Assembly (NCBI GenBank): GCA_022768805.1
Contig: JALELB010000010.1
Span: 29,931 to 93,930, forward strand
DNA from: Ruminococcus sp.
Lineage (GTDB): Bacteria; Bacillota; Clostridia; Oscillospirales; Ruminococcaceae
DNA length: 64,000 nt
Direction of reading: 5' to 3'
Both the position numbers and the translations under genes were made by a program. The notes below the pieces were generated by a model. It worked only from the letters and a program-made list of their open reading frames with translations. It had not been told where the DNA came from and made no database searches. This document shows positions 40,418 through 47,960 of this stretch, one piece after another; position 1 is the first letter of the stretch, and each line of letters begins with the position of its first letter.

Positions 40418-42159
40418 TACAATCCCTCCTTTGCTGCGCCGCTTTGCTGGCTGTTGTATACTTCCTGATAAATCTCATTGCTTGCCAGCAGCTCCTCGTG
40501 GGTGCCGAAGGCATCAATCCGTCCATCGTCCAGCACCAGGATCCGGTCTGCGTCACAAACGGAGGAGATCCGCTGCGCAATGATGATGGTGGTGGTGTCC
40601 TTCAGCTGTTCCCGGAATGCCTGCCGGATTTTTGCGTCTGTGGCAGTATCCACAGCGCTGGTGGAATCGTCCAGAATGATGATCTTGGGCTTTTTCAGCA
40701 GTGCCCTTGCAATACACAGACGCTGCTTCTGCCCCCCCGAAACATTGGTGCCGCCCTGTTCGAGCATGGTGTCATAGCCATCCGGGAACTGGGTGATAAA
40801 GTCGTGGGCCTGGGCTGCCTTGCATGCGGCAATGAGTTCTTCGTCTGTTGCTTCGGCATTGCCCCACCGGAGATTCTCCTTGATGGTGCCGGAGAACAGT
40901 ACATTTTTCTGCAGCACCATGGCAACCTCGTTCCGCAGATGCTCCAGGGTATAGTCCTTCACATTGTGGCCGCCCACCAGCAGCTCTCCGCTGTATACGT
41001 CATACAACCGGGGAATCAGCTGCACCAGCGTGGTCTTTGCAGAACCGGTTCCTCCGATGATGCCGATGGTCTCACCAGGGTGAATGTCCAGGTTGATATG
41101 CTCCAGGGTGAGATTATTCCCGTCCTTGGCGTAGCTGAAGCATACGTCCCGGAAGGAGACGGAGCCGTCCTCGCACCGGAGGTCGGGATTTTCCTGATTA
41201 TCCTTGATGTCAATGTCCTCATCAAAGATCTCCACAATACGCCGTGCGGACGCCAGGGAGATGATGGTCATAATGAATACCATGGCAATCATCATCAGGG
41301 ACATGAGAATCTGGGTTACATACGAGATAAAGCTGGACAGCTCACCGATGGCAAAGGTTCCGCCGATGACCATTTTCCCGCCGAACCAGAGTACCGCCAG
41401 AATGCAGCCGTACATGCACAGCTGCATGATGGGCATATTCAGAATCACCAGCTTTTCCGCCCGCAGCTGGTTGCGGCGCACTTCATCCGCATTGGCTTCA
41501 AATTTGCTGATTTCCTTTGGCTCCCGGACAAACGCCTTGACTACCCGTATTCCAATCAGGTTTTCCTGAACAGCTGCATTCATGGTATCGTAGCTGTGGA
41601 GCATTTTCTCAAACCGGGGCATCGCCTTGGATGAAATCAGGTATAAGGAGATGGCCAGCACCGGAATGGCAATCAGAAACACCACTGCCAGCTTTGCGTT
41701 AATCATGCAGGCAAGGAACAGCGCACTGATCAGCATAATGGGTGCCCGCACCGCCATGCGGATCATCATCATGAATGCGTTCTGGGTGTTGGTGACATCC
41801 GTAGTCAGACGGGTAACCAGGGATGCAGTGGAGAACTTATCCATGTTGGCAAAGGAAAAATCCTGCACCTTGTAAAACAGCTTAGCACGCACGTTCTTGC
41901 CGAAACCCATTGCCGCCTTGGCACCCAGCTTTCCGCCCAGAGCACCGAAGACCAGGGACAGCAGCGCCATGCCGATCATCAGGCAGCCCATTTTTACCGT
42001 GTAGCTGATGCCTCCGTCCCCCTGAATGCCCACATCAATGATCTTGGCCATCACCAGAGGGATAAGCACCTCCATAATCACCTCACCGATCATGACGATG
42101 GGAGTCAGAATAGCGTATTTTTTGTATTCTCCCACACAGGAGAGCAGTTTTTTGATCAA
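40417..42159 (-). CDS. ABC exporter, heterodimer subunit with degenerate catalytic site, TTG start
   Basis: Partner half-transporter of 580 residues with six membrane helices and an ATPase domain. Walker A reads GGTGSAKTT, with Ala for the usual Gly, and Walker B is followed by Asp instead of Glu (LDDSTSAVD). This marks the non-catalytic composite site of heterodimeric exporters such as LmrCD or BmrCD. The start codon is TTG at 42159, 8 nt behind AAGGAGG, a site that overlaps the stop of the MarR gene. It is co-transcribed with the MarR regulator and the intact partner. Confidence 0.94.
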   Translation of the reverse strand: MIKKLLSCVGEYKKYAILTPIVMIGEVIMEVLIPLVMAKIIDVGIQGDGGISYTVKMGCLMIGMALLSLVFGALGGKLGAKAAMGFGKNVRAKLFYKVQDFSFANMDKFSTASLVTRLTTDVTNTQNAFMMMIRMAVRAPIMLISALFLACMINAKLAVVFLIAIPVLAISLYLISSKAMPRFEKMLHSYDTMNAAVQENLIGIRVVKAFVREPKEISKFEANADEVRRNQLRAEKLVILNMPIMQLCMYGCILAVLWFGGKMVIGGTFAIGELSSFISYVTQILMSLMMIAMVFIMTIISLASARRIVEIFDEDIDIKDNQENPDLRCEDGSVSFRDVCFSYAKDGNNLTLEHINLDIHPGETIGIIGGTGSAKTTLVQLIPRLYDVYSGELLVGGHNVKDYTLEHLRNEVAMVLQKNVLFSGTIKENLRWGNAEATDEELIAACKAAQAHDFITQFPDGYDTMLEQGGTNVSGGQKQRLCIARALLKKPKIIILDDSTSAVDTATDAKIRQAFREQLKDTTTIIIAQRISSVCDADRILVLDDGRIDAFGTHEELLASNEIYQEVYNSQQSGAAKEGL

Positions 42160-42172
42160 GTTTGATTCCTCC

Positions 42173-42676
42173 TTATTTCGCTTGCTCCATAATCCGGTTC
42201 AGCAGCGCCTGCATAGCAAAGATATTGTCCGCAGGCAGCTCTTCACCGATCTGCTGGGCCATGTTCCGGGCAATACGGTCCAGATACGCCGCCAGCGTGT
42301 CCAGCTCCTCATTACTGAAACCGGAAAAAGCAGCCCGGTCAAAGGCATCAAAGGGCTCCTTGTGCAGTTCCAGTGCCCGTTTGCCTTCCTCGGTGATGGA
42401 CAGCTGCTTGCAGCGCAGATTGTTTTCGTTGACGGTTTTGGTCAGATAGCCTGCCTTTTGCAGGCGTTTTGTGGAGGTGGCTATAGAAGCCGGTGTTACG
42501 TGGAGCGCCTCTGCCAGATCCACCTGGGTGCAGCGGTCATGCTCCCGGATGTACAGCAGCACCGGCACCTGCCCGAAATGCAGGGTAGTATTATTGGTCA
42601 GCTGCTGTGAGAACATCCGGCGCAGCAGATGAACCCGTTCCATCTTGCCAACCAGTCGTCCATACAATTCCAACAT
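42173..42676 (-). CDS. MarR-family transcriptional regulator
   Basis: A 167-residue winged-helix regulator. It has a dimerisation helix at the N-terminus, then the DNA-binding region TQVDLAEALHVTPASIATSTKRLQKAGYL (about 50-78) and the wing RCKQLSITEEGKRAL. AAAGGAAC precedes the ATG. The first gene of an operon with the two ABC exporter subunits, it is very probably an autorepressor acting at the palindrome 42700-42721. Ligand unknown. Confidence 0.94.
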   Translation of the reverse strand: MLELYGRLVGKMERVHLLRRMFSQQLTNNTTLHFGQVPVLLYIREHDRCTQVDLAEALHVTPASIATSTKRLQKAGYLTKTVNENNLRCKQLSITEEGKRALELHKEPFDAFDRAAFSGFSNEELDTLAAYLDRIARNMAQQIGEELPADNIFAMQALLNRIMEQAK

Positions 42677-42699
42677 AACAGTTCCTTTCTTTACCGATT

Positions 42700-42721
42700 A
42701 ACAATTAGTCATTTAATTGTT
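42700..42721. promoter_or_regulatory. Palindromic operator, likely MarR site
   Basis: Perfect inverted repeat AACAATTA - 6 nt - TAATTGTT (42700-42707 and 42714-42721), lying between the -10 box and the ribosome site of the MarR gene. This is the size and A/T content of typical MarR operators, and binding there would block transcription of the exporter operon. Confidence 0.82.
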
Positions 42722-42728
42722 TGCTACC

Positions 42729-42757
42729 ATTATAGTATATCTTGCCCGGAAAGTCAA
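42729..42757 (-). promoter_or_regulatory. SigA-type promoter of the marR-ABC exporter operon
   Basis: On the minus strand TTGACT (42757-42752), 17-nt spacer, TATAAT (42734-42729), 8 nt upstream of the palindromic operator. Confidence 0.87.
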
Positions 42758-42776
42758 TGGGCATTCATCACAAAAG

Positions 42777-42810
42777 AAATTGACCTTTCCGGGATGGGAA
42801 AGGTCAATTT
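42777..42810 (-). terminator. Terminator after the zinc-ribbon gene
   Basis: Perfect 14-bp stem AAATTGACCTTTCC / GGAAAGGTCAATTT (42777-42790 with 42797-42810), 6-nt loop. On the minus strand it is followed by TTTCTTTTG, 12 nt after the stop codon of the zinc-ribbon gene. Confidence 0.85.
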
Positions 42811-42821
42811 GATGGCGGTAT

Positions 42822-43712
42822 TTACCGTGTTAAAATCACATAGTCACTTTTGTCAATGCCGCTGGCGGAGGAATAGTTATACAGATACAAGGTCTTGTTA
42901 TCCGCAAGCTCTAAGTACAGATACTCCGTTTCCCCGTTGTTCGTGGCTTTCACCAGGTGGGTATCCGGATCATAAGAATAGGGGATGCTGTCTGCGTACA
43001 GCTGCTGCCCCATGGATAAGAGCTTCAGGCTCAGCATACCGCTTCCAAAGGTGAAGACCCCGTTCATCGGCGTTTCCGGATCATGATAGCCAATATCGTC
43101 CAGATCTATGTTCCAGTCTCCGGCAATGGCGGACAGGGGCAGGGGCTTTGCCGGCTTCAGATCTGTTACAACAGTATCCGGTCGGGAATGGGTTGCAGTG
43201 GCAGGGGCTGTTGTCGTGCCGGGCGCAGGCTCTCTGGTTTGCACAAGCCCTGTTGTGGTGGTGACGGCGGTGGATGAAGCAGGGCTTGTCAGTGTTGTAA
43301 CGGTTGTAGTGAGGGATACGGTTGTGGTGAGAGATGGGCTTGTGCTTGTCAATGCGGTGGTTTCCGCCGGAGCGCTGGTGACGGTGGTGGAAATCATGTC
43401 AATGACCAGTGTGTTGCTGTCATGGGAGCTTTCCTCCGGCTGTTTGTCCCGGGTCAGATAATAGATGACGCCGGCGACAATGCCGATTACAAGCAACAGC
43501 ACGATAATCGCGATCACAAGGTATAGCTTACGAGCTTTTTCAGCATCCTGGTTTTCTGTTGTGGGGAGGGGTTGAACATCCTGCTGTATATCCTGGGGAA
43601 AAGCAGAAAAATGCTCCGGTTCAGAGACAGGCTGATCCGTCAGAGGCTGTCCGCATCGGTTGCAGAAAATAGACTGCTCCGGATTGTCCGAGCCGCAATG
43701 TTTACAAATCAT
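42822..43712 (-). CDS. Zinc-ribbon membrane protein with Thr-rich linker
   Basis: A 296-residue protein of unknown function. An N-terminal zinc ribbon has Cys3, Cys6, Cys17 and Cys20 (CKHCGSDN...CNRCGQ). One membrane helix lies at about 63-86, then an extracellular Thr/Ser-rich stretch (about 108-172, with runs such as TTTVSLTTTVTTL), and finally a compact domain of about 100 residues (195-296) starting AGDWNIDLDD, which resembles small lipocalin-like or DUF-type beta domains. Start 43712 is 7 nt behind AAAGG. It begins 17 nt after the pfp stop and probably shares its transcript. The sensor-like layout (inside zinc ribbon, outside domain) is suggestive only. Confidence 0.82.
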   Translation of the reverse strand: MICKHCGSDNPEQSIFCNRCGQPLTDQPVSEPEHFSAFPQDIQQDVQPLPTTENQDAEKARKLYLVIAIIVLLLVIGIVAGVIYYLTRDKQPEESSHDSNTLVIDMISTTVTSAPAETTALTSTSPSLTTTVSLTTTVTTLTSPASSTAVTTTTGLVQTREPAPGTTTAPATATHSRPDTVVTDLKPAKPLPLSAIAGDWNIDLDDIGYHDPETPMNGVFTFGSGMLSLKLLSMGQQLYADSIPYSYDPDTHLVKATNNGETEYLYLELADNKTLYLYNYSSASGIDKSDYVILTR

Positions 43713-43729
43713 ATGGTTTCCTTTCTGAT

Positions 43730-44944
43730 TCAGAGAATAAAGTGCACCGGCATGCCGTTGCGGATAATGGGATAGCGTTCCCCCTGGATCAGCGGCAGGA
43801 AGTAGGGGATAGCTTCCTGGCAAACGCCGTTGCCGTCCGGTGTGATCCATTCCTGGGGAAACAGACGAATCCGGTTTGCGACCCGCTGTGCTTCCACCGT
43901 GGATATTTCAATCCGGTAGGGAGTATCGCCGGTGCGCTGCAGTGTCATCATGCAGCCGCTTTTGCCCTCCAGCATGGTACAGAGTGCCCCCGCACCTACC
44001 TGCAGGGATTCTGCAATATCCGCCTCAGAAGCAAGGTGAGCAGCGCAGCGCTGCATCACGTTCAGTTCAATGGAGCGTACCTTGCAGCCAAGATGCTTCC
44101 GGGTCATATTTTCCAGATATTTTCCCACACCTGCCAGATACTTGTGGCCGAAGGCGTCGTTTTCGCCGGACTGAAAATCATCTGCCGCATAGCCACCTTC
44201 GCTCAGGCGCACGCCCTCGGATACTGCAACGATCACCGATTTGTGAACGGACTGCATACGGCGCACGTCGATCAAAAATCGCTCCGTGCTGAACGGTATT
44301 TCAGGCAGATAAATGAGATGGGGGGCTTCCAGTCCGTTGTGGTGCAGCAGACAGGTGGAAGCGGTAAGCCAGCCGGCATCCCGGCCCATAATTTCTACAA
44401 TGGTAACAGAGGGCAGATTATAAACCGCACTGTCCTGGGCGATTTCTGCCAGGGTGGTGGTGACATACTTGACCGCAGAGCCGAAGCCGGGGGTGTGATC
44501 CGTATACATAAGATCATTGTCGATGGTTTTCGGAATCCCGATTACCCGGATAGGGCTGTTTACGGATGCCAGATAGGCTGACAGCTTTGCCACCGTATCC
44601 ATGGAATCATTGCCGCCGATATAGAAAAAAGCGTCAATGCTGTGTGTCTTCAGACTGTTGTGGATCGTCTCATAGGGAGCGGTATTTTCCTCAGCAAGGG
44701 GCAGCTTTACCCGGCAGGAGCCCAGAACCGTGGAAGGGGTGCGGCAAAGCAGATCAACCTGCTCCGCATCAGGCAGCAGGCTGCGCAGATCTACCAGACG
44801 GTCATGGAGAATGCCTTCAATGCCGTTGCGGGAGCCGTAGATCTGTTCAATTTCCGGGTGCTTGCATGCTTCCAGATATACGCCGGCCAGGGTGGCGTTG
44901 ATGGCACAGGTAGGACCGCCGGATTGTGCGATTACGATATTCAT
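43730..44944 (-). CDS. pfp: Diphosphate-dependent 6-phosphofructokinase
   Basis: Uses pyrophosphate as phosphoryl donor for fructose-6-phosphate, reversible. The 404-residue protein starts MNIVIAQSGGPTCAINATLAG. The donor-site residues are PPi-type: GGNDS (110-114, with Asp at the place where PfkA has Gly104) and PKTIDND (138-144, with Lys at the place of Gly124). The usual GGDDS is GGNDS here, a mild variant. VEIMGRDAGWL and a substrate-binding VRSIELNVMQRC follow. ATG 44944 is 8 nt behind GAGG. This is the second phosphofructokinase of the window. Confidence 0.9.
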   Translation of the reverse strand: MNIVIAQSGGPTCAINATLAGVYLEACKHPEIEQIYGSRNGIEGILHDRLVDLRSLLPDAEQVDLLCRTPSTVLGSCRVKLPLAEENTAPYETIHNSLKTHSIDAFFYIGGNDSMDTVAKLSAYLASVNSPIRVIGIPKTIDNDLMYTDHTPGFGSAVKYVTTTLAEIAQDSAVYNLPSVTIVEIMGRDAGWLTASTCLLHHNGLEAPHLIYLPEIPFSTERFLIDVRRMQSVHKSVIVAVSEGVRLSEGGYAADDFQSGENDAFGHKYLAGVGKYLENMTRKHLGCKVRSIELNVMQRCAAHLASEADIAESLQVGAGALCTMLEGKSGCMMTLQRTGDTPYRIEISTVEAQRVANRIRLFPQEWITPDGNGVCQEAIPYFLPLIQGERYPIIRNGMPVHFIL

Positions 44945-45095
44945 CATGTTTCCTCACAAAGTTTATTTTGCCGCATACGGCTCGGATCCCGGTGCAGCAA
45001 GTGACCGGGCGCAGCCTTGTGAGAGAGGGAGCCGCACCCGGAGGGAGCAATTTGTTCTGATGCCTCAAGAGGAAGGTTGTTCCCTCAGAGGACAG

Positions 45096-46010
45096 TTATA
45101 GGGGCGTGTTATTTTTTTTTAAAGCGGCGGGATCCGCCGGATTTACATGCACCATACAGTGCTTAATGGAGGGGAACTTCTCCTCCAGTGTGTCGTGAAC
45201 ATTCTGGGCAATGGCATGGGAATCCTTGAGCAGCAGATTTTCATCCGCACTGATTTCCACATCCACATAGATTTTCGGACCGAACATACGGGTGCGCAGA
45301 TCATCCAGTCCCAGAACATCCGGAATGGCCAGAATTTCCTCTGCTATGGCTTCTTCTACCTTGGGATCACATGCACGGTCAATGAGCTTGCTGATGGCAT
45401 CCCGGAGGATGGAAACCGAGGCCTTGAGAATAAACAGGCAGATTACCACGCTTGCAACTGCATCCAGCACCGGCCAGCCAAGCCGTGCGCCCAGGATGCC
45501 CACAAGACTGCCGATGGAGGAGAGCGCATCGGAGCGGTGGTGCCATGCGTCTGCTTTCAGTGCGTCAGAGTGGATTTGCTTTGCATAATGCACGGTGTAA
45601 TGGTACATGGCTTCCTTCACTGCAATGGACAATACCGCCGCCACCAGTGCCAGTATTCCTGGTATTGCCAGATCTGCATAATGCCCACCGATAATGTCAC
45701 ATACGCCCACATAGCCGATGCCAAGGCCGGTGGCCAGCAACACCGCTGCCAGGATAATGGCGGCAAGGCTTTCAAAGCGTTCGTGACCGTAGGGATGGTC
45801 AGCGTCCCGCTCCTTGCTGGAGATGTTGACCCCGATCATGACAATGATTGTGGAAAAAACATCGGATGCGGAATGGACTGCGTCAGAGATCATGGCGTTG
45901 GAATGGGCGATGATGCCTGCCAAGAGCTTGAATGCGGACAGGATCATGTTCCACACAATGGATACAACGGATACGTGCATGGCGATTTGCTTGTTTGATT
46001 GCTGCTGCAT
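45096..46010 (-). CDS. Cation diffusion facilitator family transporter
   Basis: Proton-driven efflux of divalent metals such as Zn, Fe, Mn or Co. The 304-residue protein has six membrane helices. Metal-site motifs are ISDAVHSASDV (helix 2) and DAWHHRSDALSS (helix 5), together with HPYGHERFE. A C-terminal cytoplasmic domain of about 90 residues carries the usual dimerisation fold (VDVEISADENLLLKDSHAIA). The helix-2 HXXXD and helix-5 HXXXD sets fit Zn or broad-range members. It has its own promoter. pfp lies 151 nt downstream with no clear terminator between. Confidence 0.92.
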   Translation of the reverse strand: MQQQSNKQIAMHVSVVSIVWNMILSAFKLLAGIIAHSNAMISDAVHSASDVFSTIIVMIGVNISSKERDADHPYGHERFESLAAIILAAVLLATGLGIGYVGVCDIIGGHYADLAIPGILALVAAVLSIAVKEAMYHYTVHYAKQIHSDALKADAWHHRSDALSSIGSLVGILGARLGWPVLDAVASVVICLFILKASVSILRDAISKLIDRACDPKVEEAIAEEILAIPDVLGLDDLRTRMFGPKIYVDVEISADENLLLKDSHAIAQNVHDTLEEKFPSIKHCMVHVNPADPAALKKNNTPL

Positions 46011-46050
46011 CGTAGGATGTCTCCCTTCACTGCAAAAAGATTATTACACC

Positions 46051-46079
46051 ATTATAGGTTTGCTGTGGGGAAAAGTCAA
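46051..46079 (-). promoter_or_regulatory. SigA-type promoter for the cation efflux gene
   Basis: On the minus strand TTGACT (46079-46074), 17-nt spacer, TATAAT (46056-46051), about 40 nt before the start codon. Confidence 0.85.
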
Positions 46080-46159
46080 CAGTTTTCTGTGGCTAATGCT
46101 ATGTTTTTGGACAGTCTGCACATGATTCCTGCCTGAATTTATGTGAACTGTATAAATGC

Positions 46160-47671
46160 TCACAAGGCATCTGCCCGGCTGGTGCGGAAGGGCGCCAGAG
46201 GCAGTCCGTTTTTGCCGAATATATGCACCTCCATATAGTTTGTCCAGGCATATCTGCCGTAGACCGGTTCCGGAACCGCATCTGACCGGAGCAGGATTTC
46301 GTTGCAGCCAAGCTCCGGGCAGGCAGGATGGAAAACCCGGTCTGCTCCCGCCAGCTCAAAGCCGTCAGCTGTTTCGGTGGGCAGAAAGCCATTCGGTGCG
46401 CCGGTCAGCAGGATGTGCATGGTGTCTCCGGCAACGTAACTGCTTTCGTACATGGGTGTGTCAGAATCCGGATCCTGGATGCCGTAGGCCACCTGCAATG
46501 CCTGGATCGCCAGGCGCTCTCCTACGGGCAGCTTGTCCGTGGGGTGGATATTGTCCAGCTCTCCGCAGTCCGGGATTATCGCAATGCCCGTGTGCTTCAC
46601 CGTCTGATAAGCCCGCATCTGTGCCTCCCGGATCAGACACCAGTGCTTATAGTCTGTGTCGTTTTTGTAACGGAACATGGGCAGCTGCACCAGCAGGAAG
46701 GGCAGGGTATCGTCTCCCCAGTCTTCCCGCCACTGACCGATCAGTTCTGTCAGCAGCCGGTAGTAGAGCTGTGGCCGGTGATCGTCCGATTCACCCTGGT
46801 AGTAGAGAAAGCCCCGGAGGGTATAGGGGCAGACCCGCTGAAGCATGGTTTCATACAGGCCGGCGGGCCGGTATTCGTTTTTCGGACCCATTGGTCCCGG
46901 GAACAGACATTTACCGCATATCTCCTGTACCTGATCCCAGGAGTATTCCGGATGCTCCCTATAGCAGGCATCCTTCTTCCGGTTCCATTCCTCGGAATAA
47001 GCCAGGTACTCATCAAATTCCCGGATATGCTGCTCCAGGGTTTTTCCCGCCATGGCTTTATCCAGGTCATCCAGATATGGGTGCAGGGCAGTACATTCCT
47101 CCAGGCGCTGCCGGCTGATCCAGGCTGTCCCAGAGGTACCGCCCCAGTTGCAGCCGATAATGCCCACGGTTACCCCCAGACGCTGTGCCAGCCGACGGGC
47201 ACAGTAGAATGCCACTGCTGACCAGGCACGGCTGTTTTCGGGAGAGGCCTCCGCCCAGCAGGTGTTTGCTTCGATGGCGTCAAACTGTTCGTCCTTGTAC
47301 CGCTGCTTCTGGGTGTAGTAATACCGGACAGGAACCTCCGGCGTCAGACCGGCAAGCACAGCTTCCCCTTCCTTTGCATGCTGAAGCTCCAGCTCCATGT
47401 TGGACTGTCCGCCTGCCAGCCAGACTTCTCCAAGCATGACATTTACAAAGGTGATTTCCTCACCGCCGCTGGTCAGCTGCATTTCATAGGGCCCGCCCGC
47501 ATCCATGGGGGGCAGCTGCGCCTGCCATTTCCCGTCGGCAACAGCCGCCTTGACCCGGATGCCGTTCAGGACAATGGTGACCGTATCATGGCTGGATTTT
47601 CCCCAGACGGTGATGGGCTTTTCCCGCTGCAGGACCATATGATTGCTGAAAATTGCTGCTGCTTTGAACAT
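46160..47671 (-). CDS. Sialate O-acetylesterase (SGNH/GDSL-type carbohydrate esterase)
   Basis: Removes O-acetyl groups from sialic acid or other glycans. The 503-residue protein has an N-terminal beta domain (NHMVLQREKPITVWGKS), the nucleophile motif LAGGQSNMELEL, the oxyanion block GCNWGGTSGTAWISR, FLYYQGESD and the catalytic C-terminal pair in LDNIHPTDKLPVGERLA. No signal peptide is visible, so a cytoplasmic location is likely, which favours action on imported sugars or oligosaccharides. Start 47671 has AGGAGG upstream. It is monocistronic, with no nan genes nearby. Confidence 0.9.
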   Translation of the reverse strand: MFKAAAIFSNHMVLQREKPITVWGKSSHDTVTIVLNGIRVKAAVADGKWQAQLPPMDAGGPYEMQLTSGGEEITFVNVMLGEVWLAGGQSNMELELQHAKEGEAVLAGLTPEVPVRYYYTQKQRYKDEQFDAIEANTCWAEASPENSRAWSAVAFYCARRLAQRLGVTVGIIGCNWGGTSGTAWISRQRLEECTALHPYLDDLDKAMAGKTLEQHIREFDEYLAYSEEWNRKKDACYREHPEYSWDQVQEICGKCLFPGPMGPKNEYRPAGLYETMLQRVCPYTLRGFLYYQGESDDHRPQLYYRLLTELIGQWREDWGDDTLPFLLVQLPMFRYKNDTDYKHWCLIREAQMRAYQTVKHTGIAIIPDCGELDNIHPTDKLPVGERLAIQALQVAYGIQDPDSDTPMYESSYVAGDTMHILLTGAPNGFLPTETADGFELAGADRVFHPACPELGCNEILLRSDAVPEPVYGRYAWTNYMEVHIFGKNGLPLAPFRTSRADAL

Positions 47672-47740
47672 TTGCTTTCCTCCTGTCCGGAGCATTGCTC
47701 CGCAGATTGCATTCTGTCAGTAAGCGAATCATACAAATAA

Positions 47741-47769
47741 AGTATACCACAGATTCCGATGGATTGCAA
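47741..47769 (-). promoter_or_regulatory. SigA-type promoter for the esterase gene
   Basis: On the minus strand TTGCAA (47769-47764), 17-nt spacer, TATACT (47746-47741), about 70 nt before the start codon. Between here and 47870 nothing else was recognised. Confidence 0.75.
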
Positions 47770-47875
47770 GGAATACCGTATCTGATTCCGGATGGAACAT
47801 ACAAGCGAATTTGTGCAATATGCATAAAAACAGTTTGTTCTTTCGCAATGTTCTGTAGAATCTTTTCTAAAAGGG

Positions 47876-47904
47876 TTGAAGAATTTTAACAATTGCGCTA
47901 TAAT
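47876..47904 (+). promoter_or_regulatory. SigA-type promoter for the EF-G-like gene
   Basis: TTGAAG (47876-47881), 17-nt spacer, TATAAT (47899-47904); the start codon is 56 nt downstream. Confidence 0.82.
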
Positions 47905-47960
47905 AACAGCATATTCAAGTCTGCAGCCTCCGGGCGCACACTGGTGAAGGAGAGAGTAAC

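Noticed and set aside
43190-43400. Repetitive GTTGT/ACGGT-rich stretch that looks like DNA repeats
   Set aside because: It encodes the Thr-rich stalk of the zinc-ribbon protein; units are irregular and follow codons, so it is not a CRISPR or satellite.
44945-45095. Possible riboswitch between the cation efflux gene and pfp
   Set aside because: About 150 nt with GC-rich complementary patches, but no recognisable aptamer core, terminator or consistent stem.
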